Positions 8,507 to 17,783 of a DNA stretch of 64,000 nucleotides are shown one piece after another (positions within the stretch are counted from its first letter, which is position 1; every line of letters begins with the position of its first letter). The notes under the pieces were generated by a model. That model was given only the letters and a program-made list of their open reading frames with translations. It was not told where the DNA came from and ran no database searches. Made by a program: the position numbers and the translations under genes. This DNA comes from CAZICM01 sp964537685. GTDB taxonomy: Bacteria; Myxococcota_A; Polyangia; Polyangiales; Polyangiaceae. The DNA lies in the NCBI GenBank assembly GCA_964537685.1, contig CAZICM010000003.1:124001-188000 (forward strand). Reading direction: 5' to 3'.

Positions 8507-10357
8507 CTATTGGGGCTGCTCCTTGGGTTTCTTTTCCAAAATCTTAAATTGAACGCGCCGGTTTAATTGGCGGCCCGCGTCCGTGTCATTGGTGGCAATT
8601 GGAACGTGTTGGCCAAAACCTTTCGCTGTGAGCCGGCTTTCTTCGATGCCCCGCTTGACCAAGGCTTTTAGGACAGCATCGGAGCGGTTTTGAGACAATT
8701 TATCATTGTATTTTTCGCCGCCTCGATTGTCGGTGTGGCCCTGGACTTCGATCTTGAGAATTTCAGGGTGCTCTTTGAGAACGGCCGCGACTTCATCGAG
8801 CAATGGATCGCTGACTTTGCGAATGGTCGCGCGGGCCGTGTCGAACTGAACTTGCTGCAGAATAATGATTTCGGTTTCTGTTACGCGTACGGCCACGGGG
8901 CAGCCGTTCTTCTTGGGATCGGGATCGGCCTTGCCTTTTTCTTCTGGGCAAGCGTCTTTATCGTCGCGGATGGTGTCGCCGTCCCGATCGCCGGGGCAGC
9001 CGTTGGTCGCCGGATCTTTGGTCCGGATGCCAGGAATATCGACGCACGCATCTTCTGCATCGATAACGCCGTCCTGATCTTTATCGGGTGGACATCCATT
9101 TTGCTTGGGATTGTCGGAGGCCACGCCGGGTACATCCGGACAGGCATCCAATTCGTCGATAATGGAATCTTTGTCCCGATCCGGAGGCGGCGGGCAGCCA
9201 TTTTTCTTGGGATCGGCATTGGGCAATCCGGGTGTGTCGGGGCAAGCGTCTTGCTCGTCAATAATGCCGTCTTTATCGCGATCGGAAGGCGGAGGCGGCG
9301 GTTTGGGGCATCCGTTTTTCTTGGGATCTTTATCGCGTTCGCCTTTTTGATCGGGGCAGGCATCTTCGTTGTCGAAAATGGTGTCTTTGTCTCTGTCCGT
9401 CGGCGGCGGTGCTTCTTTTTTGGGTTCGGGCGAAAATGCAGCCATCAATACGCCCCGGAAATCGGGTGTGCCCAATCCGCTTGTCAGGCCCGGGCCAACG
9501 CCGAGTCCCGCTTCGAAATTCTCCATGAAGCGATAGCGCGCTCCCAAGAGCAATTCCGCGTTGGTGGTGCGGCGGTTTGCGCTTTCTAATACGGTGCCAA
9601 TCGTCAATTCGGGGCCGACTTGCAGTTTTCGTTCTTCGCCGAGCAGTACGCCAAAACCCGCTCCGCCCTGCAAGCTTGTGCCCTGCGCCACATTGCCGTA
9701 ATTCACCGAAGGCCGGATTTCAGGCCCGATCGCGGCCGACCACACATAGCGCTCGCCTCGTCCGCCCGCGATGACTTGAGGCAGTGCGCGCACGCTTCCG
9801 TCGCTTACATACGAGCCCGCGCTGTCGGAGCCGGTGGGAACCCATAAATAGCCGCCCAGTGCAAGCTGTAATCCATCGAAATAGTCGCCGTAGACCCGCG
9901 CCCGCAGGCCAATGCGTAAATCGCCGAATTGAGCCGAGCCCGGTGATTGAAAGGGTGCGTAGCCTTTGGGTTGAGGGCTGTCGCCCGATTGGGCAAGGGC
10001 CGCGGGTATATCTAAATTCAATTGAACCCGGTCCCAGAGGGAAAACGATGCATTGACATGGATAAACAGTTGATTTTCAACAACCGATCCAATGCTGCTT
10101 CCGTCGTCGCGTCTCAATACAAGCGGATTATGAGCATAATCGAAGAGTATGTATGCGTGGGGTGTGAGGTGTCCGGCGACAAATGGGGATTGGACGCCGA
10201 ACATGCGATCGGATGCGGGCGCTGGATGAAAGCGTTCGAGGGCGAAGCCTTCTTGAGCTTGTGCGGGGGTTGCGGCAAGCCATAAGAGTAGGCTTGCGGA
10301 GATTATTCCCGCGGCTGCGCGCATGGTTTGAAGTCGGACAGGGTGTTTCGTTTTCAT
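8507..10357 (-). CDS. OmpA-family outer-membrane protein with TSP3 linker
   Basis: This 616-residue protein has a signal peptide ending TPAQA (about residue 34). A porin-like beta-rich region occupies residues 40-310. Five TSP3-like repeats (DRDKDGIIDEQDACPD, spaced by KKNGCP) fill about 320-480. A C-terminal OmpA/Pal peptidoglycan-binding domain follows (VQGHTDNRGG, LSQNRSDAV, GFGQHVPIATN, NRRVQF). The expected role is an outer-membrane barrel tethered to peptidoglycan through a calcium-stiffened linker. It is the first gene of a leftward operon with the giant TSP3 protein. A paralog with the same layout lies at 15967-17724. The start near 10357 is divergent from the FHA-sigma54 activator gene. 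Confidence 0.9.
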   Translation of the reverse strand: MKTKHPVRLQTMRAAAGIISASLLLWLAATPAQAQEGFALERFHPAPASDRMFGVQSPFVAGHLTPHAYILFDYAHNPLVLRRDDGSSIGSVVENQLFIHVNASFSLWDRVQLNLDIPAALAQSGDSPQPKGYAPFQSPGSAQFGDLRIGLRARVYGDYFDGLQLALGGYLWVPTGSDSAGSYVSDGSVRALPQVIAGGRGERYVWSAAIGPEIRPSVNYGNVAQGTSLQGGAGFGVLLGEERKLQVGPELTIGTVLESANRRTTNAELLLGARYRFMENFEAGLGVGPGLTSGLGTPDFRGVLMAAFSPEPKKEAPPPTDRDKDTIFDNEDACPDQKGERDKDPKKNGCPKPPPPPSDRDKDGIIDEQDACPDTPGLPNADPKKNGCPPPPDRDKDSIIDELDACPDVPGVASDNPKQNGCPPDKDQDGVIDAEDACVDIPGIRTKDPATNGCPGDRDGDTIRDDKDACPEEKGKADPDPKKNGCPVAVRVTETEIIILQQVQFDTARATIRKVSDPLLDEVAAVLKEHPEILKIEVQGHTDNRGGEKYNDKLSQNRSDAVLKALVKRGIEESRLTAKGFGQHVPIATNDTDAGRQLNRRVQFKILEKKPKEQPQ

Positions 10358-10572
10358 GGCTGAATAGGGTTCCCATTCACAAGAGCATAGATGCCTGAAA
10401 ATCGGAAGTGATCTTAGGGGTCAAGGATTGTGCCAGGGTTGTTTGTGCTGGGTTGTGTCCCGGTTCGGCTTGTTTATTCGCAGGATCAGCTTGTTGATTT
10501 CCGACCGGGTCTCTTTGGCTGTAGTATGTAGGCCACATTGAAACCCCAAACTGTTTACTGCCTGCAACATAT
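10358..10572. promoter_or_regulatory. Divergent intergenic region, OmpA operon and sigma54 activator
   Basis: This spacer of about 215 bp must hold the promoters for both the leftward OmpA/TSP3 operon and the rightward FHA-sigma54 activator. I could not identify a confident -24/-12 or -35/-10 element or a clear palindrome. The call rests on gene orientation only. Confidence 0.4.
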
Positions 10573-11988
10573 ATGAGCTCGGCCAAGTCCGCCGATTCTG
10601 GTCAATCGGCGCCCCGCAAAAAAATGTCTTCGGAAGAAACAACTCCTCAGTTTTCTGCAACCTTTTCGATTCCGCGTATCGAGCTTGTGGTGGAGCGTGA
10701 AGCGGGGGCCGAAAGAAAGCGTACCGTGGTCGTTGACGGCGATCGGGTTCGCATTGGTTCTCACGCGAGCAATGATCTGGTGCTCACTGATCCGATGGTG
10801 TCGCGCTTTCATTGCGAGCTGTCGCGGGATTCGAGAGGCTGGCGGTTGCGGGATTCGGGTTCGTTGAATGGGACGCGTGTGAATGGGACGCGCACGCGGG
10901 ATGCGGATGTGGAGCCGCCGGCGTGTAAGCTGGAATTGGGGAGTTCGTCGATTGTCGTGAGGGAGTTGGGGACGGCTGGGGAGTCGCAGCTTTTGCCCGT
11001 TCCAAACTTTGGCGGGCTGTTTGGAAGCAGTGTCGCGATGCGAAGGGTGTACGATTTGGTTAAGCGCGTTGCGAAGGGAAATACCGATGTTTTGATCGAG
11101 GGTGAGAGTGGGACGGGTAAGGAGCTTGTGACGCGGGAGATCGTTCAGCGGAGCGCGAGGGCGGGTAAGCCTTTCGTGGTGGTTGACTGCGGAGCTATTT
11201 CGCCGAATTTAATTGAGAGTGAGTTGTTTGGTCATTTGCGCGGGGCTTTTACGGGGGCCGATCGGAATCGGGTCGGGGCTTTTGAAGAAGCGGATGGTGG
11301 TACGTTGTTTCTCGATGAAATTGGTGAGCTTCCGCTGGAGATGCAGCCGAAGTTGCTGCGGGCGATTGCCGAGCGGGAAGTGAGGCGTATTGGGGAGAAT
11401 CAGCGGCGAAAAGTGGATGTTCGTGTGATTGCGGCGACGAATCGGAAGTTGGAGCGTGAAATTAATCAGGGGCGGTTCCGCGAGGATCTTTATTTTCGTT
11501 TGTCGGTGGTCACGCTGCGTATTCCGCCGCTTCGGGAGCGGTTGGAGGATATTCCTATGCTGGTCCGCTATTTTCTCGACAGTCTTAATGCGACCGATAA
11601 GGCCGATTTGTTTACGCCCGAGGTGCTTGAGGAGATGAAGCGTTATGATTGGCCGGGTAATGTGAGGGAGTTGCGCAATTATGTTGAGAGGCGGGTTATT
11701 TTTGGTGCGGTTGATCCTCAGGCTGATGGTTCGGAGTCAGAGTTGGATGGTGGGCATTCTCGGTCGGATGAGAAGGTGAGTGGGGTGGCGGTGGATTTGA
11801 ATGTGCCTTTTAAGAAGGCGAAAGATTCGCTGATCGAGGCTTTTGAGAAGAAATATCTTGCGGCGTTGTTGGATTGGTCGGAAGGGAATGTGAGTCGGGC
11901 GGCGCGTAAGGCGAATTTGGATCGGGTGTATTTGCACCGGTTGCTTCATCATTATGGGATGAAGCGGGGAGGTTCTCTCGCCGATTGA
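10573..11988 (+). CDS. FHA-domain sigma54-dependent transcriptional activator
   Basis: This 471-residue protein has an N-terminal FHA domain at about 45-115 (VRIGSHASNDLVL, SRFHCELS, SLNGTRVNG), which binds phosphothreonine. The sigma54 AAA+ domain follows at about 145-380, with Walker A GESGTGKE near residue 176, the sigma54-contacting GAFTGA loop, Walker B GGTLFLDEIGEL and the RYDWPGNVRELRN motif. The C-terminus is a Fis-type helix-turn-helix (GNVSRAARKANLDRVYLHRLL). Myxobacteria use such proteins to link Ser/Thr kinases to sigma54 promoters, so a local kinase is a plausible partner (inference). An internal ATG at 10624 is an alternative start; neither has a strong ribosome binding site. 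Confidence 0.93.
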   Translation: MSSAKSADSGQSAPRKKMSSEETTPQFSATFSIPRIELVVEREAGAERKRTVVVDGDRVRIGSHASNDLVLTDPMVSRFHCELSRDSRGWRLRDSGSLNGTRVNGTRTRDADVEPPACKLELGSSSIVVRELGTAGESQLLPVPNFGGLFGSSVAMRRVYDLVKRVAKGNTDVLIEGESGTGKELVTREIVQRSARAGKPFVVVDCGAISPNLIESELFGHLRGAFTGADRNRVGAFEEADGGTLFLDEIGELPLEMQPKLLRAIAEREVRRIGENQRRKVDVRVIAATNRKLEREINQGRFREDLYFRLSVVTLRIPPLRERLEDIPMLVRYFLDSLNATDKADLFTPEVLEEMKRYDWPGNVRELRNYVERRVIFGAVDPQADGSESELDGGHSRSDEKVSGVAVDLNVPFKKAKDSLIEAFEKKYLAALLDWSEGNVSRAARKANLDRVYLHRLLHHYGMKRGGSLAD

Positions 11989-11996
11989 TCTTTTAG

Positions 11997-12055
11997 TATT
12001 TTAATATTTTGGTATTTTAATATTTTAGTGTTTTAATATTTTAATATAAAAATAT
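11997..12055. repeat. AT-only 16-bp imperfect tandem repeat between convergent genes
   Basis: Three consecutive 16-bp units of the form TATTTTAATATTTTRG run from 11997 to 12044, then a degenerate copy continues into the end of the kinase gene. The stretch is almost free of G and C, against a surrounding GC-rich background. It fills the gap between the converging activator and kinase genes. A role as bidirectional terminator or protein-bound AT island is possible but not shown. Confidence 0.75.
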
Positions 12056-13488
12056 TATTTTTTTAATCGGGAAATGAGCCGCGTTATTTTTTTGCCGAGT
12101 ATGTCGGCCGTTATGGGGTAGTTGACGACGTCGGCGGCGCCCGCGGCGATTAATGTGTTGATGGTTTCAATATTGGGTTGCTCGGCGCATACAATGACGC
12201 GTAGGCGCGGTTCTTGGGCAATGTGCTGCCGGATTCGTGTTGCCGCTTGGCTGGTTTGGGTGCCGGCGTCCACGAGCATGATGAGGGGGCTGTCGCCGGG
12301 TTCTTGTTCGCTTTTGTCTACTGTGGATATGCCTTGGGCCGCGAGGCCAAGCTGTACTATTCCGTCGACGCCTCCTGGGCTTTGGCGAAGAGATGTGAAT
12401 AAAATTCGATGAGATTGGTCTGCCGGTGCGGCGGCGGAGGTTTGGGCCGATGTGGGGGTCTTGGGAAATCCCCAATCGGCAACGCGTTGTTCGCGTCCTC
12501 CTAGGGGTTCGTCGTTTTTGCGGTTGGGTAGTCGTGCGGCGGAGAGAGTCGGTGACATGGCTTCGGCAAGGCGCGCTTTGGCGGCTCCAGCGTCGGCAGG
12601 GCGTTTTTCTGCGGATTTCGCCAGTAAATCGAGGCGGAGCCGCTCTAGCAGGGGAGGTACGCGTTCGGCGTCGGTGGGGCGGCGGAGGGCCTGGGGGGCT
12701 AAAAACATGTGCTGGGAAATGACATCCATGGCGGATTCGCCCGAAAAGGGTGGGCGAAATTGAAGCAGGAAGGTGAGAATGCATCCGGCCGAGTATAAAT
12801 CGGCGCTTGGGCCAACTGCGAGGGAGCGGCATTGTTCGGGGCTCATGTAGTCGGGTGTGCCGCCGATGGAGTCGGTTTTGGTCAGTGTGGGTCCGCGGTC
12901 TTTGGGGTCTTCTACGTGGGCCAGTCCAAAGTCCAGGAGCTTGACGACGCGTTTGCCTTCGCATTCGGCTAAGAAGATGTTGTCAGGCTTTAAGTCGCGG
13001 TGGACAATCCCATGGGCATGGGCACATTCCAGGGCGCTAAAGATTTCGGTCATAATGGCGGCGACTTCGGTGAGATTGGGCAGATGTTCGAGTTGGGCGA
13101 TGTAGCGGCCCAGCGAGATGCCCGAGAGAAACTCCATGACCAAATAGAATAAGCCTTGTTCTTCGCCGAAATCGAGCACTTGCACGACATTGGGATGTTT
13201 GAGCAATGATGCGGCCCGGGCTTCGCGGCTGAAGCGGCGCACATAGTCGGGTTGTGCGGCAATATGAGGATGCATGATTTTGATGGCGACGCGGGTGCCG
13301 AGGGCAATGTGTTCGGCTTCGTAGACTTCGCCCATTCCGCCGCTTCCTAAGGGTGTTTTTAAAAAATACCGGCCGCTTAGGATGTGGCCGGTGAGGCGGC
13401 CGTGGATGGGGTGGGCAATCGGTTCTCTTTCGGAAACAACGGTGTCTCCGAATTCGTGAAGGGTGTCCGGAGGGCGCGTGCTACTCAT
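12055..13488 (-). CDS. Ser/Thr protein kinase with receiver-like C-terminal domain
   Basis: This is a protein of about 477 residues. The kinase domain (about 30-300) shows the Gly loop GSGGMGEVYE, the ATP lysine in VAIKIMHP, HRDLKPDN, DFGLAH, and GGTPDYMSPEQ before the APE-type helix. The C-terminal 115 residues (RILFTSLRQ, MLVDAGTQ, VVNYPITADIL) have the alternating strand-helix pattern of a CheY receiver but lack the usual acidic pair, so it is probably a pseudo-receiver. No transmembrane segment is seen, so it should be cytoplasmic. The open frame extends to 13896, but that part overlaps the upstream gene and is Arg/Pro-rich nonsense. I use the ATG at 13488. It lies about 90 bp after the LysM/FecR gene in the same direction. 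Confidence 0.85.
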   Translation of the reverse strand: MSSTRPPDTLHEFGDTVVSEREPIAHPIHGRLTGHILSGRYFLKTPLGSGGMGEVYEAEHIALGTRVAIKIMHPHIAAQPDYVRRFSREARAASLLKHPNVVQVLDFGEEQGLFYLVMEFLSGISLGRYIAQLEHLPNLTEVAAIMTEIFSALECAHAHGIVHRDLKPDNIFLAECEGKRVVKLLDFGLAHVEDPKDRGPTLTKTDSIGGTPDYMSPEQCRSLAVGPSADLYSAGCILTFLLQFRPPFSGESAMDVISQHMFLAPQALRRPTDAERVPPLLERLRLDLLAKSAEKRPADAGAAKARLAEAMSPTLSAARLPNRKNDEPLGGREQRVADWGFPKTPTSAQTSAAAPADQSHRILFTSLRQSPGGVDGIVQLGLAAQGISTVDKSEQEPGDSPLIMLVDAGTQTSQAATRIRQHIAQEPRLRVIVCAEQPNIETINTLIAAGAADVVNYPITADILGKKITRLISRLKK

Positions 13489-13577
13489 GACCTGTCTCGG
13501 CTTTACGCTGAGGCGCGGGAAAGAGTGCTGGGTTTGGGTTGGTAAGTAAGCTGGAAAGCGCTTGTGGCCAATGGTCA

Positions 13578-15896
13578 TCATCTCGAGCGATAGCCGAGCA
13601 CGATTTGTGCCGAGATGGATCCATCCTTTGATGGTTCCCACAGGCCCACGCGGCCAAGCGCGCCTGCGAAGAAGGATTCGCCGGCCTCGGCGCCCATGGT
13701 GAAGCCTCCTCCAAAGCCGCTTCCGCTTTTTTGGCCGATACGCAGGGAGGTGTCGAGCAAGCCATAGAGGCGTAGCCAGGAGACCACATTCACGGTGCCG
13801 CCTACAAGGGTAAAGGGGGCGATGGTGGGGATGTGGGGGGCGTTTTCGTTGCCGGTGAGGGCGGCGCGGAGGCCCAGGTTTCCGAGCCAGGACCAATAGG
13901 TGCCGGCGTTGCCGAGGGCGAAGGAGGGTTCGATGCGGAGTGGGGCTTCGTTTTCAAATACGGGTAGGCCCAGGCGTAGGGCTCCGCCGAGTTCGATTGG
14001 CCATTGGTGCATGGAGAGAATTTGAATGCGGGTGCCAAGCCATGCGGCGCTATCGGTGGGCCAGGCATTTTGAAAGGCATAGCCCATTTGGGCGTCGATG
14101 CCGATGCGCGGGCTGATGCGGCCGGAAACGCGGGCGGACATGTCGGCGGCGTCGATGTCTGGGCCGTTTTTTACAAATCCGATTGAAGTGCCAAAGGCGG
14201 CCATGTCTTCCGGGGTTGGGCTCCACCAAATGAGGCTTGATGCGGGCGATAGGGAGGCCAGGGGTGCGGTGATGCCGATGCGGCGGGGTTCGGGGGCTTG
14301 GATTTTAGGGGTGGGCGGAGGAGGGATATGGGCTTCGCTTGTGCCTAGGGGGCTGCCATAGCCGTCTACAATTCGAAGAGGTATTTTGCCAAAATCTTGG
14401 GATTGCAATGGGATGTCGATTTGGGCTTTGCCTGCGTTGTCCACGCTGATGGGCAGGGCGACCAATCCGCTGGGCAATAGGGCGCGCAGGCCGGGCATGA
14501 CCCGTTTGACGATGTCGATGGTCGAAAAACCATTAAATTGAAGGTGAACACGAAGGTGTTTCCGGTCTTTGGGGGGGTCCGGAGCGATTTGGACTTCAAT
14601 TTTATCGTATTTTATGGCAATTGAGGCGGCGTCTTTTTCGCCGCGGGGTCTGAAGCGGATGGACGAAGGCTTTAGGCGCCGAAGATCGAGGGCAGCCCAA
14701 ATGGGTCCGAAGGGGCCGTCGTCCAGGGCCATTTCCAATTGAGGTGAAGGTGTAATGGAGATCAATGCGTAAGGATTTGCGATGATTTCTTTTGAATTTG
14801 TAATGCCTGGGTCAACCTGGACGGAAATAATCCGGATGACTTTCGCGGTGGCGGCGATGCCTAGGTAGTCTTCTTTGTCGATGGCGCGCACCGAGAGGAA
14901 ATAGGTGCCGGGCGGCATGTTTTCGGCTCGGAATGCGAGGATTTTTGAGGGGATTTCTTCGCGGACAACCAAGTCGCGGAATTGTTCGTCGCGGGCGACT
15001 TCAAATCGGTAGGAGACGGCGCTGGGTTCGGCTTTCCACGAGGCGGTGATGACGCCTCCTTCTTTGGGAGCCAATACGATGGAATTTGTTTCGGTGTCGG
15101 CCCAAAGTGGCGCGGGGGGCAGGGGACGGGGAGCGCTGGGCGTTTCGGTGCCCACGAAGCGGGTTCCAAAATGTTTGGGGACGGAAACGGTTTGGCCGCC
15201 TGAGCGCACGTTGGCCTTGCCATCGAAGACGGCGACGGTGGTGCGCTTGCCTTTGCGCTGAATGACGGCATCGCGGGAACTGGCGCTGACTGTCGAGCCT
15301 TCGGGCAGCGAGACGTCGACGGATTCTCCTCGGAGCGCTGCGAGTCCGGCTTTAATTTCGCCGCTGTTGAGTTCAACGGCGGGAGGCGGTGTTTGGGCGA
15401 CTTTGGAGCGGGCGGCTGTTCCGTAGATGACGACCAATGTGTTTTCGCCAAGCAAAATGCGAGACCGATCGATGAATTCGATGTCGGCGTTGGCTTTCTC
15501 GAGGGCGTTGACGTTGTAGTTTGAAAACAGGGGTGTGCCAGGCGCCGCGGATGACCAGGAGCCGCCGGCAGGCCGCATTTTGACGTCGGGATGCATGGAG
15601 CGGACGCGGGCGTCGGGCAATTGCGTAGGCGATGCGGGCAAAACCAAGGTGAGTCCTTCGGGGAGGAAGGTGGTTCGGCCGCATGCAACTCGATTGTAGC
15701 GTTGAACAAGAGATGCGTATTGGGCCGTGCCGTAGAGGACTTTGGAGATGTGATCGCAGGTTTCGCCTTTTTGGACGCCCCATTGGACAACCGGTTCGGG
15801 GTAGCCGGGGGTTGTCATTTGGGAGAGGGCTGCGGGTGTCCATCCAAGCGAGGCGCTTAGAAATACGCCGCAGGTTGCGAGGGTCTTGATGTTCAT
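13578..15896 (-). CDS. LysM/FecR-domain envelope protein
   Basis: This protein of about 772 residues has a signal peptide ending PAALSQ (about residues 1-26). A LysM-type segment follows (VQKGETCDHISKVLYG to PEGLTLVLP), which usually binds peptidoglycan. A FecR-like domain comes next (SRILLGENTLVVIYG, LNSGEIKAGL, AVFDGKANVRSGGQTV), known from anti-sigma sensors and from several deltaproteobacterial envelope proteins. An Fn3-like segment follows (VSYRFEVARDEQF, PPGTYFLSVRAID). The last 250 residues are beta-rich with alternating hydrophobics, possibly an outer-membrane barrel. The neighbours are a downstream kinase and a divergent OmpA/TSP3 gene, which suggests an envelope-signalling unit (inference). 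A GTG at 15905 is an alternative start. Confidence 0.75.
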   Translation of the reverse strand: MNIKTLATCGVFLSASLGWTPAALSQMTTPGYPEPVVQWGVQKGETCDHISKVLYGTAQYASLVQRYNRVACGRTTFLPEGLTLVLPASPTQLPDARVRSMHPDVKMRPAGGSWSSAAPGTPLFSNYNVNALEKANADIEFIDRSRILLGENTLVVIYGTAARSKVAQTPPPAVELNSGEIKAGLAALRGESVDVSLPEGSTVSASSRDAVIQRKGKRTTVAVFDGKANVRSGGQTVSVPKHFGTRFVGTETPSAPRPLPPAPLWADTETNSIVLAPKEGGVITASWKAEPSAVSYRFEVARDEQFRDLVVREEIPSKILAFRAENMPPGTYFLSVRAIDKEDYLGIAATAKVIRIISVQVDPGITNSKEIIANPYALISITPSPQLEMALDDGPFGPIWAALDLRRLKPSSIRFRPRGEKDAASIAIKYDKIEVQIAPDPPKDRKHLRVHLQFNGFSTIDIVKRVMPGLRALLPSGLVALPISVDNAGKAQIDIPLQSQDFGKIPLRIVDGYGSPLGTSEAHIPPPPTPKIQAPEPRRIGITAPLASLSPASSLIWWSPTPEDMAAFGTSIGFVKNGPDIDAADMSARVSGRISPRIGIDAQMGYAFQNAWPTDSAAWLGTRIQILSMHQWPIELGGALRLGLPVFENEAPLRIEPSFALGNAGTYWSWLGNLGLRAALTGNENAPHIPTIAPFTLVGGTVNVVSWLRLYGLLDTSLRIGQKSGSGFGGGFTMGAEAGESFFAGALGRVGLWEPSKDGSISAQIVLGYRSR

Positions 15897-15966
15897 CGCG
15901 CACACTCTTGCGGATTGCGGTGTTTCGCTTGCAACGCCACGGAGCTAGGACACATCATCGCTCTTG

Positions 15967-17724
15967 ATGTGCATAAGTGAACATCTCCTCGGGTATTGGC
16001 GTCCCGCGGCTTGTGGATTAAGTGTTTTTTTGATGCCAGCGTCTGTGTGGGCGCAGAGAAGTGTCGCGCTCGATCGCTTTGAACCGTCGCCGGCTTCTGA
16101 TCTTTTGTTTGCCGTGCCCGGGGCCGATGTGACGGGCCGTTTTCAGGCATCGGCGGGAATGTCGTGGTCGTTTGCTGTCGCACCGCTATCCACGGAAGAA
16201 GATACATCGCTGCCTGCTGCGCCGGTGGTGAGTCATCAAGTGACGGCTCATTTGCAGGGCGGTTTGGAAATTTTCCGGCGATTGAAGCTGGATGTGGACA
16301 TTCCTTTCACGGTGTCGCAGCGGGGTCAGCCTCCGCCCGCATCGTCGGGAAGCGATTTGCAGGCTCCAAAAGGTGCGGCGCTTAACGATATTCGCGCGGG
16401 TGTGCGGGTGCTTTTGCTTCGGCCGCAAGGAGCGCGTCCTGGGGCTTCGCTGGCTTTTTCGATGTGGGTTCCAAGCGGAGATGAGGACGATTACGCGGGC
16501 AGTGTTGCGTTCCGTTACGCGCCTTCTGTCATTGTGGGGGGGACGACATCGTTTGTTGGTTGGAGCGCAATGCTGGGGCGCCGTTTTGAGGCGAGTTCGG
16601 ATGCGAAGTCGCTGTTGGGGAGTGAGGTTTTATTCGGTGCGGGCGCGATGTTTGGGCTGGGCGGGGGAGGTTTTGGGTTTGGGCCGGAGATATTTGGGAC
16701 GAGCGCGGCGAGTGCTGGGACGGGTGTATTTTCAAAGCGGACGACAAGCCTCGAGGCGGGTTTGGTTGGAAGGGTGACGGTGGGGTCTCTGGCGTTCAGG
16801 GCGGGCTTTTCGGCGGGGCTTGTGCGGGGCATTGGGGAGCCCGCGCTGCGCATTGTGTTTGGGATGGATATGAAGGCGCCCGAGCCTGCATTTGCCTCGA
16901 AGTGGGATGGTTTGTGGAGGGAGGGCGGCGCAGGCGGGGTGGGTGATGGAGGCGCTGCGGGGACTCGAGTGGCGGATGAGGAGAAGGGCGCTGCGGATGC
17001 GCTGAATGGGACGAAGGCCGGGCTCGAGGATACGGACGGGGATGGCGTTGCGGATGCGCAAGATGCTTGTCCTATGGTGGCAGGCGTTGCGGATAAACAT
17101 GCGAAGCGCCTGGGATGTCCGCTGGACAGCGATGGAGATGAAGTCGCCGATGTGGATGATCGGTGTCCAAAGGTGGCTGGTATTCGCCATGTCGATCCCA
17201 ACCAGAATGGATGTCCGAGGGACTCGGATGGAGATGGGATTGCGGATGGCGAAGATGCATGTCCCGCCGATAAGGGAATCGGCACGGCTGATGCGCAAAC
17301 GCGCGGATGTCCGGCGACGGTGCGGGTGCAGGGAACGCAGATTGTCTTGTTGCAGCAGATTCGCTTTGTGGAGGGCAGCAATGAGCTGGCCGAAGAAAGC
17401 ACGGCCATTCTGAGGGATGTGGTCCATGTGCTCGGCGAGCATCCTGAAATTGCTCGAGTGGCTGTGGATGGCCACACGGATAACGTGGGCTCGGAAGCGG
17501 TGAATATCGAGCTCTCTCAGCGCAGGGCCGTGGCCGTTGCGCGCTGGCTGCTTCAGCACGGAATTGATGCGAGGCGCATTGAAACAAGAGGTTTTGGTCC
17601 TCGCAGGCCGATTAGCACCAACGATACCGAGGAAGGCCGCGCGCAAAATCGGCGGGTTGAATTTCAAATCCGCAAGCGGAGTCCAGAAGGAGAGGCGGGT
17701 TGGGTGGATGGCCCCATCGAGTAA
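15967..17724 (+). CDS. OmpA-family outer-membrane protein with TSP3 linker (second copy)
   Basis: This protein of about 585 residues has a signal peptide (hydrophobic CGLSVFLMPASVWAQ) and a beta-barrel-like region up to about 300. Three TSP3-like units follow (DGDGVADAQDACPMVAG and two more with RLGCP or QNGCP). The end is an OmpA peptidoglycan-binding domain (VDGHTDNVGSEAVN, LSQRRAVAVARWL, GFGPRRPISTNDTEEG). It is a shorter, Gly-richer paralog of the 8507-10357 protein and shares its first mature residues (ALERFxPAPASD against ALDRFEPSPASD). It is divergent from the LysM/FecR gene with about 70 bp between starts, and the adenylate cyclase gene follows in the same direction after 59 bp. Confidence 0.88.
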   Translation: MCISEHLLGYWRPAACGLSVFLMPASVWAQRSVALDRFEPSPASDLLFAVPGADVTGRFQASAGMSWSFAVAPLSTEEDTSLPAAPVVSHQVTAHLQGGLEIFRRLKLDVDIPFTVSQRGQPPPASSGSDLQAPKGAALNDIRAGVRVLLLRPQGARPGASLAFSMWVPSGDEDDYAGSVAFRYAPSVIVGGTTSFVGWSAMLGRRFEASSDAKSLLGSEVLFGAGAMFGLGGGGFGFGPEIFGTSAASAGTGVFSKRTTSLEAGLVGRVTVGSLAFRAGFSAGLVRGIGEPALRIVFGMDMKAPEPAFASKWDGLWREGGAGGVGDGGAAGTRVADEEKGAADALNGTKAGLEDTDGDGVADAQDACPMVAGVADKHAKRLGCPLDSDGDEVADVDDRCPKVAGIRHVDPNQNGCPRDSDGDGIADGEDACPADKGIGTADAQTRGCPATVRVQGTQIVLLQQIRFVEGSNELAEESTAILRDVVHVLGEHPEIARVAVDGHTDNVGSEAVNIELSQRRAVAVARWLLQHGIDARRIETRGFGPRRPISTNDTEEGRAQNRRVEFQIRKRSPEGEAGWVDGPIE

Positions 17725-17783
17725 GGCGCCGGACAATTGTGCTGCGCCGGACGGTGCTGAGAGCGTGAAGGGCGGCTGAGACA

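Noticed and set aside
12167..13896. N-terminal extension of the kinase frame and overlapping Arg-rich frame
   Set aside because: The extension overlaps the upstream gene and is Arg/Pro/His nonsense; the ATG at 13488 directly precedes the kinase domain.
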